64,000 nucleotides of DNA from Sunxiuqinia sp963677175. Lineage in GTDB: Bacteria > Bacteroidota > Bacteroidia > Bacteroidales > Prolixibacteraceae. The notes beneath the pieces were generated by a model. That model was not told the DNA's origin and did no database searches. It saw only the letters and a program-made list of their open reading frames with translations. Below, piece by piece: positions 17,524 through 26,043 of the stretch (the first letter of the stretch is position 1; each line of letters opens with the position of its first letter). The position numbers were made by a program, and so were the translations under genes. The stretch covers positions 744,001-808,000 of the forward strand of contig CAXXES010000001.1 of NCBI GenBank assembly GCA_963677175.2, in the 5' to 3' direction.

Positions 17524-17855
17524 TGAAACTTCTGTTCGACCAAAACCTTTCTCCTAAGCTTACAAGTTTTTTTGCAAAGATATTTGCAGGTTCAAAACAT
17601 TTACAAGAACTCAGCCTTGATGCGGCCAATGATTCTATTGTTTGGGAATTTGCCAGAAAAGAAGGATTTACGATCATAACCAAAGACAATGATTTCAACA
17701 ACCTGGTTGCTTTTTTCGGATTTCCCCCAAAAGTTATCTGGATTAGTAGGGGCAATTGCTCCACAAACGACATCAAAGAATTGCTCAATTCCAACATTGA
17801 AAAGATTAAAGCTTTTATTTCGGATTCAACCAATGGCATTTTAACGTTTTATTAG
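17523..17855 (+). CDS. DUF5615 PIN-like toxin
   Basis: 110 residues from the ATG at 17523; a TTG nine bases upstream is less likely. It follows the DUF5615 pattern, with N-terminal LLFDQNLSPKL, then GFTIITKDNDFNNLVAFFG and PPKVIWISRGNCS. Asp in FDQN and TKDNDF are the acidic residues expected of the PIN-like nuclease core. It would cleave RNA when not held by the DUF433 partner. It converges on the permease ending at 17872, leaving only 16 bp between stops. Confidence 0.88.
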   Translation: MKLLFDQNLSPKLTSFFAKIFAGSKHLQELSLDAANDSIVWEFARKEGFTIITKDNDFNNLVAFFGFPPKVIWISRGNCSTNDIKELLNSNIEKIKAFISDSTNGILTFY

Positions 17856-17871
17856 TTATTAATTTCATTTT

Positions 17872-20277
17872 TCATTCATACCTCAACGCTTCCACAGGGT
17901 TGCGGTGAGCTGTTCGTGTGTAGTTAACGGCAGCAATAAATGCCACAAGGAGCATTATGAACAGGCTGCTTCCCAAGAAAATTGTCCAATGCAGCGGAAC
18001 TTTGGTGGCAAAATGCTCCATCCATTTACTAACCGTCAGCCAGGCTCCTGTTAATCCCAGCAGCACTGCGGGCAGGGCAATGTATTCGAGGTCGAGGATA
18101 AAAATCCGGAGAATATCACGCAGGTTGGCGCCGCTTATCCGGCGAATTGCCAGTTCTTTACGGCGTCGGGCTGCTTCGTTCGAGGTGTAGCCCAACAAGC
18201 CGATAACAGTTATTAACAGGATGATGACATTCCCGGCCATCATTGCATTGCGGAACCCATGTTCTGATTGGTAACTTGCTTTTTGTTCCATTTCCAGGTT
18301 TTTTACCACGGCATCCTGGTAAGGTAAAAACTGGTTGAAAATATCGGTAAGTTTTTTCAGCATACCGGCTTCTGCTGTTTCGTTGGTTTTAATCAGTACA
18401 TAAAACAGGAACGATGAACGTTCGGACCTTACCTGTTCAAACTTTTCAGCCGGGTAATAGTAAAAAACCGATGGACGAAGGTCAGGTTCGGCAATGTTAT
18501 TCACAATAAAATCGGAGAAAACACCGCGGATAGTCGATATTCCGTGCTCACTAATGTCAACCTGTTCGCCCACCACGTTTTCCCATCCGTTAAATACTTT
18601 CAGTTTCTCAGCTCCTTTTTTGCTGATGAGAAGGTCATTCACCACGGAATTCTGTCGTGAAAAGCTTTCTCCTTCAACAACCGGGATATTCAGGATTGAC
18701 AAATAATTTTCATCAATAAAATAGAAATCGGCAATGTTAAACAGTTCCTTTTCCCTGTCGGACGAAAAAATATTGTTGCCCGAAGCCCCTTCTATTGGTA
18801 AACTGTACCCTAAACCTACTTTTTCAATTCCGGGTACAGATCGCAACTCATTAAGCAATGTTGCGATTTTGCCGGCCTCCATTCCGCCGGTTGCACCAAA
18901 ATAAATTCCTTCGGTCCGGTAACCGTGATCGGCAGTTACCAGGCTGTTGTATTGTATGCTGACAACCACCAACATGGTCAGGATAAAAGAAGCACCTGCA
19001 AACTGGAACGAAAGCAACACCAATTTCCACCTATTCTTTTTTTGCTGATAATTGCGAAAAGCTGTTGCCACCGGGATACGTGAAAAAAACCTGCCGGGAA
19101 GGTAACTGGTTAATACAACCAGCAGCACCACAAGGAAAAGCAGTGGCCAAATTACCTGTGGGTTTATTACCGAAATAAGTTTATGCCCCAACTGCACTTC
19201 GGCGAGAGGTTTAATAAGCCAGATGAGAAGCAATGCACCAACCAGTGACATCAGAAACAAGACAAAGGTTTCCGAAAAAATTAATTGCCGGAGGTCGCGG
19301 GCTTCGGCACCGCAGGTTTTATGAATGGCCGAACTTTTGGCCCGTCTTATCAGGGCGCTCAGCGTTAAGAGGATATAATTCATAAACGACACAAAAAGAA
19401 CAGCAAACGCAATGGTGGTAAGTATCAGTATCATATCTTTTACCCCGTCGGAATACATTTTCTTTATGGGTTTGAAAGAATATTTCAGAACTGTCCCTCC
19501 CTGCTGCTGTTCCAACTTTTCGATATCCTGGTGCTTTACCTGCATTTCGCGAACAGCAGGCTCCAGGCTTTCGGGTTTTACTCCGGGGGCCAGTTTTACG
19601 GCGGCATAGTAGCGGTCGTTACCCATCCAGTTTGTAGAGCCGTCCCAGGAGAAAAACTGGCTGGTAGAAACCATCGAAATAAGGATGTCGTATTCGTAGT
19701 TGGTATTTTCGGGCAGTTCTTCAAAAACTCCGGCAATCGTTATTTTTTTGCCTGAATATCTTTTTAGCTCGATTACCTTTCCGGTAACATCACCTCCAAT
19801 TTCTTTAGCCACTTTCGTGGAAACCATACAGGTCATCGGGCTTTTAAGAATCTCTCTTGGAGTCCCGCTGATAATTGGTACCGGAAGCACGTCGAACAGG
19901 TATTCATCGGCCAGCGAAAAATGTGCTTCATAACTCTTTTTGTCTTCGGTATAAAAAACAGACGAGCCGATGCTGTTGAGCCGTGTTGCTGCTTCAATGC
20001 CCGGAACCTCAGCTTTTAAGCCGGGAGCGATGGCGCCGCTTACCCCCCGGTAGCTTTCCATCTTGTCCGACGAATCGTCCATTTTAAAATTCTCGTGTAC
20101 CACATAGATGCGGTTTGCATCGGGATAAAAGCTGTCGAAACTATGATAATACAACACTTCCGATAAAAGCAAAATACCGAATGCCAGTCCAGCGGTCAGC
20201 GATATAATCCGCGTGGCAGTGTGTTCGCCTTTTCGGAATAAGCGGCGTAATGTTGGTTTAATTAAATTTGTCATCAT
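17872..20277 (-). CDS. FtsX/MacB-like ABC permease P5, divergent
   Basis: 801 residues and the most divergent body of the set. The first FtsX half reads AKSSAIHKTCGAEARDLRQL, and the mid linker (IPVATAFRNYQQ) lacks the usual P-E-LKG form. The second half has RRKELAIRRISGANLRDIL. Its C-terminal 100 residues are private (WLTVSKWMEHFATKVPLHW) except for the last 11, HRNPVEALRYE. Two ATGs (20275 and 20272) are adjacent. It follows one copy of the 94-bp inverted repeat by 115 bp, so it may begin a separate transcript. Confidence 0.9.
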   Translation of the reverse strand: MMTNLIKPTLRRLFRKGEHTATRIISLTAGLAFGILLLSEVLYYHSFDSFYPDANRIYVVHENFKMDDSSDKMESYRGVSGAIAPGLKAEVPGIEAATRLNSIGSSVFYTEDKKSYEAHFSLADEYLFDVLPVPIISGTPREILKSPMTCMVSTKVAKEIGGDVTGKVIELKRYSGKKITIAGVFEELPENTNYEYDILISMVSTSQFFSWDGSTNWMGNDRYYAAVKLAPGVKPESLEPAVREMQVKHQDIEKLEQQQGGTVLKYSFKPIKKMYSDGVKDMILILTTIAFAVLFVSFMNYILLTLSALIRRAKSSAIHKTCGAEARDLRQLIFSETFVLFLMSLVGALLLIWLIKPLAEVQLGHKLISVINPQVIWPLLFLVVLLVVLTSYLPGRFFSRIPVATAFRNYQQKKNRWKLVLLSFQFAGASFILTMLVVVSIQYNSLVTADHGYRTEGIYFGATGGMEAGKIATLLNELRSVPGIEKVGLGYSLPIEGASGNNIFSSDREKELFNIADFYFIDENYLSILNIPVVEGESFSRQNSVVNDLLISKKGAEKLKVFNGWENVVGEQVDISEHGISTIRGVFSDFIVNNIAEPDLRPSVFYYYPAEKFEQVRSERSSFLFYVLIKTNETAEAGMLKKLTDIFNQFLPYQDAVVKNLEMEQKASYQSEHGFRNAMMAGNVIILLITVIGLLGYTSNEAARRRKELAIRRISGANLRDILRIFILDLEYIALPAVLLGLTGAWLTVSKWMEHFATKVPLHWTIFLGSSLFIMLLVAFIAAVNYTRTAHRNPVEALRYE

Positions 20278-20392
20278 TTTCCTTTTGCGATTTTTCGTTT
20301 ATCCTTTCAGGGCTGATTCAATGTAAGCTTATGCATATCAAAAGTCAGAATAACTGCGAAGAATTAATCGAATATTCTACTTTCCTATCTAC

Positions 20393-20486
20393 TTAAGGTC
20401 ACGGACCTATCTATTATTTTTGTTATCACTTCTCTCATAGTTTATTAGAAGACAGAAATACGACAACAATTATTGCTTAGTACTTA
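20393..20486. repeat. 94-bp inverted repeat, left copy
   Basis: This sequence matches the reverse complement of 51212-51305 at 93 of 94 positions by eye. Its right end coincides with the TAA stop of the YdeI-like gene. It has no coding content beyond that. Both copies lie beside non-permease cargo genes of the array. It could be the end of a lost mobile element or a recombination site. Confidence 0.85.
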
Positions 20487-21044
20487 CATTGGTTTTTTAT
20501 TTTCATTTAAACGTTCAATAATTTTATTAAGTCTTTTTATTTTGGTTTCTTCCTTCTTGGCATCTAGGTACAGAGCAGTATACGTCTTTTTAACTGATGG
20601 GGACATTTTCAGAAAATTAGTTAGGGCAGGTTCAAAACCTCCCAATAATTTAGTGAAATCCTTAACTTGCTCATCGGAAATTGGCTCTCCTTTTTTTGCA
20701 ACCCACGTTTTATCTCTTTTGGCTTGTTCAATAGCAATTAATCCAAATTCTGTCATATTACCATTAGCTATCAATTTTTTAGTTAGCGCTTTATTCTTTT
20801 CAGACCATTTACTACCTTTTCTTCTTGGGGTAAATTTCTTTTGATATATTTTTTCATTAATGCTTTTTATTTGTCCATCAATCCAACCAAAGCACAACGC
20901 TTCTTCAAGTGCTTCGTTTGGTTTTAATAGCTCTATCTGTCCTGTTTTATCAAAGGTTATCCAAATACCATTACTTTCATGATGATTTTCTACTAACCAA
21001 TTCCTAAATTGGTTTCTATCAACAAATTCCATTTTTTCTTCCAT
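20484..21044 (-). CDS. YdeI/OmpD-associated family protein
   Basis: 186 residues with the family marks CFGWIDGQ (51-58) and FTPRRKGSKWSEKN (71-84), and a lysine-rich C-terminus. Members are small cytoplasmic proteins linked to bacteriocin or antimicrobial peptide protection in some bacteria; the mechanism is not established. It is embedded in the permease array 23 bp after the permease at 21068, so it is probably co-transcribed with it. An alternative start is Met5. Its stop codon lies at the end of the 94-bp repeat, which suggests gene and repeat were acquired together. Confidence 0.85.
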   Translation of the reverse strand: MEEKMEFVDRNQFRNWLVENHHESNGIWITFDKTGQIELLKPNEALEEALCFGWIDGQIKSINEKIYQKKFTPRRKGSKWSEKNKALTKKLIANGNMTEFGLIAIEQAKRDKTWVAKKGEPISDEQVKDFTKLLGGFEPALTNFLKMSPSVKKTYTALYLDAKKEETKIKRLNKIIERLNENKKPM

Positions 21045-21067
21045 AAAATTACCTCGCTTTAAGTTGA

Positions 21068-23455
21068 CTATTCATACCTCAAGGCCTCCACCGGGTTCCT
21101 CGTAGCAGCTCTCCAACTCTGCCAGCTCACCGTTAACAAAGCAATTCCCAACGCCAGCATGCCAGACAAAGCAAAAATCCACCAACTTAAAGTGGTTTTG
21201 TAAGCAAAGCTCTCCAGCCATTTGTGCATGGCGTAGTAAGCAACTGGGGTAGCAACCACAAAAGCAATGGCTACCCATTTTACAAAGTCTTTATTGAGCA
21301 TAGATAAAACTTCAGAGACTTTTGCTCCATTCACTTTTCTTATTCCTATCTCTTTTGTCCTGATCTGAATAAGAAAGATCGTCAGGCCTAAAATTCCTAT
21401 CATTGAAATACCAATGGCTAAAAACGCCATAACTGAGAGCAGCGTTCTGGTTCGTAACTCTTTTTCGTAGTTTGCCTGAAGTTTTTGGTCAACAAATTCA
21501 TATTCAAACGGGATATTCTTTTCTAGTTTATGCCAGGATGCTTCTAGTTTATTCAGGCTTTTTTTCAAATCACCGGGATTAAGTCGGACCAATATCCTAG
21601 ACAGACCCATTCGATTCATATAATAGATGGCAGGTTCTCCTTCTTCCCTCAACGATCGATATTGAATATTGTCAACGACCCCAATCACCTCCATCGTTTT
21701 TTTGTTGCCCATAAATCCATTTTTTACCTTGGCACCAATGGGGTTGGTTAATTCAAGTTTTTCCATCCCTCGTTTATTAATGATAACCTTATTGCTATCG
21801 GATCCCAGCGATGGATTAAAGTCTCTACCGTAAAGAAATTTAGGTTCCAGGGTTGTAAAAAAATCTACATCAACAGGCAACTGACCAAAATGTGATCGTT
21901 TGTCGTTTTTTACGACTATTACATCACTGTAGTTGTTGATATATTCTCCAGGCACATTCCAGCTTCCTGAAACATTTTTCACTTCGGGCAATTTTGAAAG
22001 TTCTTCTTTAAATACTTTGAACCTCTTTTTACCATTTTTATCCATTGGGTTCTCTATTGAAACAAGTTGCGATTTGTTGAATCCCAATTTTTGCTCCATT
22101 AAGAGATTTGTTTGTTTATAAATGGTAATGAGTGCCACGATTAAAATGATTGATATTGCCAACTGGACAATCGTTAACGATTGCGAAACTTTCGAAAAGG
22201 AATGTCTCTTTCCAAAAAATGACAGTGCGGTTTTTGATTTTAGTATTTCTACCGGTTTTAACCTGATTCGTTGCAAACTCTGATAAAGCGACGAAACAAG
22301 AACTGTGAATAGTATCAGAAGAATCAGAGCAATTGAAATGATTGGGTTAGAGAAAGTGAAAACAAGCTGAGTGCCCATAATCTGATTGAACAGTGGCACC
22401 AATAACATCGATAGTACTACCGATATGAAAGCGCAAGCTACTACCAGGAGTATCGTGTTCGAGAGGGTAGATTTTAGGATATCAGATGTGTTAGCGCCCA
22501 TCGTTTTTTGCAAACCAATCTGGAAATTCTCTTTCCCGGAAAGGGCAAAAGAGAGGTTGATATAATTGAAACAAGCAATGATGAGGATGAGAATGGCAAT
22601 CAGAATAAACGCCTTTACAATTTGAATATCTCCCCTGATGGCACTGTCCCATGATACATCTGACGAATACAGATGGATGTCTGAAAGCGGTTGAAGCTTG
22701 AATTTGCTTTCACCGTATTCTTTGGGTTTTTCTTTCATATAAACCGCATCTATTTTCCTTTCTAATGCTTTGATATTTGTATTGGCGGGCAGGTTATAAT
22801 AAAAACTGGAGCCTGAATTCCACCATTTAGTCATCATGTTTGGGTTCAGTTGATTTTCTGCATCTATAGAAGCCAAAAGATCGACTCCGAAATGCGAAGT
22901 TGGCGGTAAATCTTCAATGACACCTGAAACTGTAAAAGTGTATTTGTTCTCATAGTTCATGGTCTTACCAATTGGCGATTGATCACCAAATAATTTGTGG
23001 GCTGTCGATTCGGTTAAAACAACTTTATTGGGAGCATCAAGCGCATTTTTCTGAACACCCTGTAAAAACTTCACACTAAAAATATTGAAGAAATTCTGGT
23101 TGGTGAACATGGCGTCTTTGAAGATGAAGTCTCTGTTTTTAACTTTAAAAAAGTCCGTCTGCTTATTGTAATAGTAAAGAATAGCACTGTTCTGAAGTTC
23201 CGGAATATTGTCTTCGATTATTTTATTAAAAACTACCGGGTGGTCAGGGTATCTGCCTTCGTCATCAACTTCCAATAACCTGTAGATGGTGTGATAATTT
23301 TGATTGTACCGATCAAATGAAAATTCATACTGGACATAGAGCACGATAATCAGGCAAACGGTTATTCCAGCCGAAAGTCCCAGAATATTAATGACGCTCC
23401 CTGATTTTTGCTTTTTTAAATTTCTTAATGCAATTTTTAAATAGTAGTTCATCAT
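21068..23455 (-). CDS. FtsX/MacB-like ABC permease P6
   Basis: 795 residues. The first FtsX half has FQIGLQKTMGANTSDIL and the linker KPVEILKSKT; the second periplasmic domain has GVVDNIQYRSL. The tail is the full shared type with local variants: NGAKVSEVLSMLNKDF, HKWLESFAYKTTL, SGMLALGIAL and the Arg end. The SGML variant recurs only in the next gene upstream (P7), a sign of exchange between neighbours. Two start ATGs are adjacent (23453 and 23450). Proline-rich or coiled extra domains are absent. Confidence 0.92.
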   Translation of the reverse strand: MMNYYLKIALRNLKKQKSGSVINILGLSAGITVCLIIVLYVQYEFSFDRYNQNYHTIYRLLEVDDEGRYPDHPVVFNKIIEDNIPELQNSAILYYYNKQTDFFKVKNRDFIFKDAMFTNQNFFNIFSVKFLQGVQKNALDAPNKVVLTESTAHKLFGDQSPIGKTMNYENKYTFTVSGVIEDLPPTSHFGVDLLASIDAENQLNPNMMTKWWNSGSSFYYNLPANTNIKALERKIDAVYMKEKPKEYGESKFKLQPLSDIHLYSSDVSWDSAIRGDIQIVKAFILIAILILIIACFNYINLSFALSGKENFQIGLQKTMGANTSDILKSTLSNTILLVVACAFISVVLSMLLVPLFNQIMGTQLVFTFSNPIISIALILLILFTVLVSSLYQSLQRIRLKPVEILKSKTALSFFGKRHSFSKVSQSLTIVQLAISIILIVALITIYKQTNLLMEQKLGFNKSQLVSIENPMDKNGKKRFKVFKEELSKLPEVKNVSGSWNVPGEYINNYSDVIVVKNDKRSHFGQLPVDVDFFTTLEPKFLYGRDFNPSLGSDSNKVIINKRGMEKLELTNPIGAKVKNGFMGNKKTMEVIGVVDNIQYRSLREEGEPAIYYMNRMGLSRILVRLNPGDLKKSLNKLEASWHKLEKNIPFEYEFVDQKLQANYEKELRTRTLLSVMAFLAIGISMIGILGLTIFLIQIRTKEIGIRKVNGAKVSEVLSMLNKDFVKWVAIAFVVATPVAYYAMHKWLESFAYKTTLSWWIFALSGMLALGIALLTVSWQSWRAATRNPVEALRYE

Positions 23456-23557
23456 GATTTATCTTCTATTTTATGTTTCCATATTTTACCCTCTGTGGTT
23501 GCTCATACCTCAGCGCATCCCCCCTGACGCTTGGGTCAGGATCTTCGCACCACCATA

Positions 23558-25987
23558 CTATTCATATCGGAGAGCTTCAACCGGGTTCCTCGTAGCAGCC
23601 CGCCAGCTTTGCCAGCTAACCGTTAACAATGCAATTCCCATCGCCAGCATTCCGGAAAGCGCAAATATCCACCAGCTTAGTGTGGTTTTGTATGCGAAGT
23701 TTTCGAGCCATTTATTCATGGCGTACCAGGCAACCGGTGTGGCAATTACAAAAGCAATCACTACCCATTTAATTAAGTCTTTATTCAACATGGAAAGAAT
23801 TTCGGAAACTTTAGCTCCGTTTACTTTTCTAATACCAATTTCCTTCACACGGGCCAACGAAATCAGCCAGGAAATAGAAAACAAGTTGATAACACTAATA
23901 AAAATGGCCACAACAATAAAGAGGCGAAATATTTTTACCAGTTGAATTTCCTTATCAAATTGTCTGTTGTAATAGTCCTCAACAATTAAATATTCGAATG
24001 GATAATTTGGGAAAGTGCTACTAAATTTCTCATTAATAAATGGGATTACCGAAGCAAAATCAGCACTGGCAAGTTTTACAGAGTAATTTCCCCAAATCAT
24101 ATTTTCGGTCCAATTGATAAGAACCATGGGTTTATGATTTTCTTTTGCATCGCTAAAATCAACATTTTCGATAACACCAACTACCGAAACCTCGAACTTT
24201 TGCATCCCGCTTTCATCTTCCATTTCTATTTTCCTTCCGATGGCTTCATAAGGAGTTTGGAATCCAAGATATTGCAAGCCGGCGCGATTGATAATACATG
24301 AATTATTATCTGTTGAATTTCCTTTTCCCAGGAAATTTGTTCCGGCTAAAAGCGGAATAGCATAGTTTGTAATAAAATTATCGTCGACAACGATAAGCGC
24401 CGACTTGCCACCTTTTCCAGAAAGTGTTTCAGTAAAATTAAAGTTGTAGGCCGATAAATCTCCGGGAATTGCATTTGAGCTCGAAAATCCCAGAATTGAA
24501 CTATGACTTAACAGCTCATCTTCAAAGGCCTTGAGGTTATTAATTCGTTGTGAACTTTTTCGAAGATTCGAAGGCACTTTGATCGCCATCGTATTTTTCA
24601 CATCAAGTCCTTTGTCTTTATCGAGCAAAAAATCTACCTGCTTGCTAACTCCTGCAATACCGGCCATTATGGCAATAATTATTACAAACTGCGCCACAAC
24701 AATTACTTGTCGGAACGAAAATCCTTTGGAAACAGGTTTGTAACGCAATTTTAACAATTCAAGACTATTAAAACGATTAATCAATGCTGCCGGAATAATT
24801 CCACCGATTACAACGCTCAACGATATTATTGAGAATAAGGTGACCAGAAAAAGTGGACTGGAAAAAACCGGTCTCAAAAAGATATCGAACTGGTTTTTCA
24901 TAACAGGAATAAGCATCCAACCTATTCCCAGCGAAATAAGGACTGCGAAGAAATGAATGATTAACGACTCGGCAAGAGACGACCACAAAATCTCGGAACG
25001 TGTTGCCCCGTTTATTTTTCTTATCCCGTTTTTTTTGGCCGAGTTAATCAAGCTAGAAAAAGCAAACTGAATGTAATTGAATCCTGATGCACAGAAAATC
25101 AAAATCCCAATTATGAAAATGAGAGTAACATATTGTGCCCGCGAATTTGTCTCCAGCTCGTTTATCATCTTTGAATAAAGGTGAATCTCATTCAGTGGCT
25201 GGAGATGATACAAATGACCGATATTACTTTTTTCGAATTGTATCTTTTTGTTTTCGGTAACAATATTATTTATTGCCGATTCGATCAGAGTTACATCTGC
25301 ATTTTCATCCAGTTTCAGATAGGTATAAAAGCCGGTTTCGCCCCACTGGGCTTTTACCGGCGGTGGAAGATGCATATCGTTGTGAAACGAAAGTAGAACC
25401 TCGGCAGAAAAATGTGCCTGTGCCGGAATATCCTTAAAAACGCCTTCTATAGTATATTCATATGCAGGGTATTTGAACAAAATCTGCCCAACAGGATTTG
25501 CATCACCAAAGTATTTTTTTGCCGTATTTTCAGAAATAATCGCAGTGTAAGGCCGGGTTAAAACATCCGGATTGCTTCCCTGCATCAAAGCGATGGAAAA
25601 CACATCGAGGAAACCCGCAGAAGCATGATAAATATGAGTATTCGTAAATATCTCGTCGCCAATTTTATATTGCGGGTTGTTTGTAGTAGTGAGGTAACCC
25701 GCTGCCGTTACCTGGGGATATTTCTCTTTTAATGTGGCCGCAACACCGCGTTCGCATTGTGGAATAGAAATACTCAACTCATTTCCACTGTAAACATCAG
25801 TGCTCACCCTGTAAATTTGTTGGTTGTCGGGAAAAACGCGGTCGAATCCCTTTTCGTAAAAAACATACCCCGACACAAGAATAAACGTAATTAATCCAAC
25901 ACTAATGGAAGTTAAAAGAAATGCGGAGTTTTTGACATCTCTTCCTAGGTTTCGGAATGCGATTTTAAGATGATACAATTGGTTCAT
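23558..25987 (-). CDS. FtsX/MacB-like ABC permease P7
   Basis: 809 residues. TM1 is LTSISVGLITFILVSGYVFY. The first FtsX half has AKKNGIRKINGATRSEIL and the linker NSLELLKLRY; the second periplasmic domain has GVIENVDFSDA. The tail reads VKEIGIRKVNGAKVSEILSML, KTTLSWW, SGMLAMGIAL and the Arg-type end. The 102-bp gap to the gene at 21068 holds a 15-bp scrap reading ALRYE near 23502, a hint of another lost tail. The internal NGAT-SEIL motif shows that the two halves are related by an old duplication. Confidence 0.92.
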   Translation of the reverse strand: MNQLYHLKIAFRNLGRDVKNSAFLLTSISVGLITFILVSGYVFYEKGFDRVFPDNQQIYRVSTDVYSGNELSISIPQCERGVAATLKEKYPQVTAAGYLTTTNNPQYKIGDEIFTNTHIYHASAGFLDVFSIALMQGSNPDVLTRPYTAIISENTAKKYFGDANPVGQILFKYPAYEYTIEGVFKDIPAQAHFSAEVLLSFHNDMHLPPPVKAQWGETGFYTYLKLDENADVTLIESAINNIVTENKKIQFEKSNIGHLYHLQPLNEIHLYSKMINELETNSRAQYVTLIFIIGILIFCASGFNYIQFAFSSLINSAKKNGIRKINGATRSEILWSSLAESLIIHFFAVLISLGIGWMLIPVMKNQFDIFLRPVFSSPLFLVTLFSIISLSVVIGGIIPAALINRFNSLELLKLRYKPVSKGFSFRQVIVVAQFVIIIAIMAGIAGVSKQVDFLLDKDKGLDVKNTMAIKVPSNLRKSSQRINNLKAFEDELLSHSSILGFSSSNAIPGDLSAYNFNFTETLSGKGGKSALIVVDDNFITNYAIPLLAGTNFLGKGNSTDNNSCIINRAGLQYLGFQTPYEAIGRKIEMEDESGMQKFEVSVVGVIENVDFSDAKENHKPMVLINWTENMIWGNYSVKLASADFASVIPFINEKFSSTFPNYPFEYLIVEDYYNRQFDKEIQLVKIFRLFIVVAIFISVINLFSISWLISLARVKEIGIRKVNGAKVSEILSMLNKDLIKWVVIAFVIATPVAWYAMNKWLENFAYKTTLSWWIFALSGMLAMGIALLTVSWQSWRAATRNPVEALRYE

Positions 25988-26043
25988 TTTGATTGTTTTA
26001 TTCGTTTAACTCCGTGTTGTTTCCGGTCATTCAATTATTTCAT

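Noticed and set aside
17233..17839. A 276-residue minus-strand frame joining a novel N-terminus to a permease tail
   Set aside because: The part from 17305 to 17839 is antisense to the DUF433/DUF5615 genes, which have clear family motifs; only the tail portion is real permease sequence.
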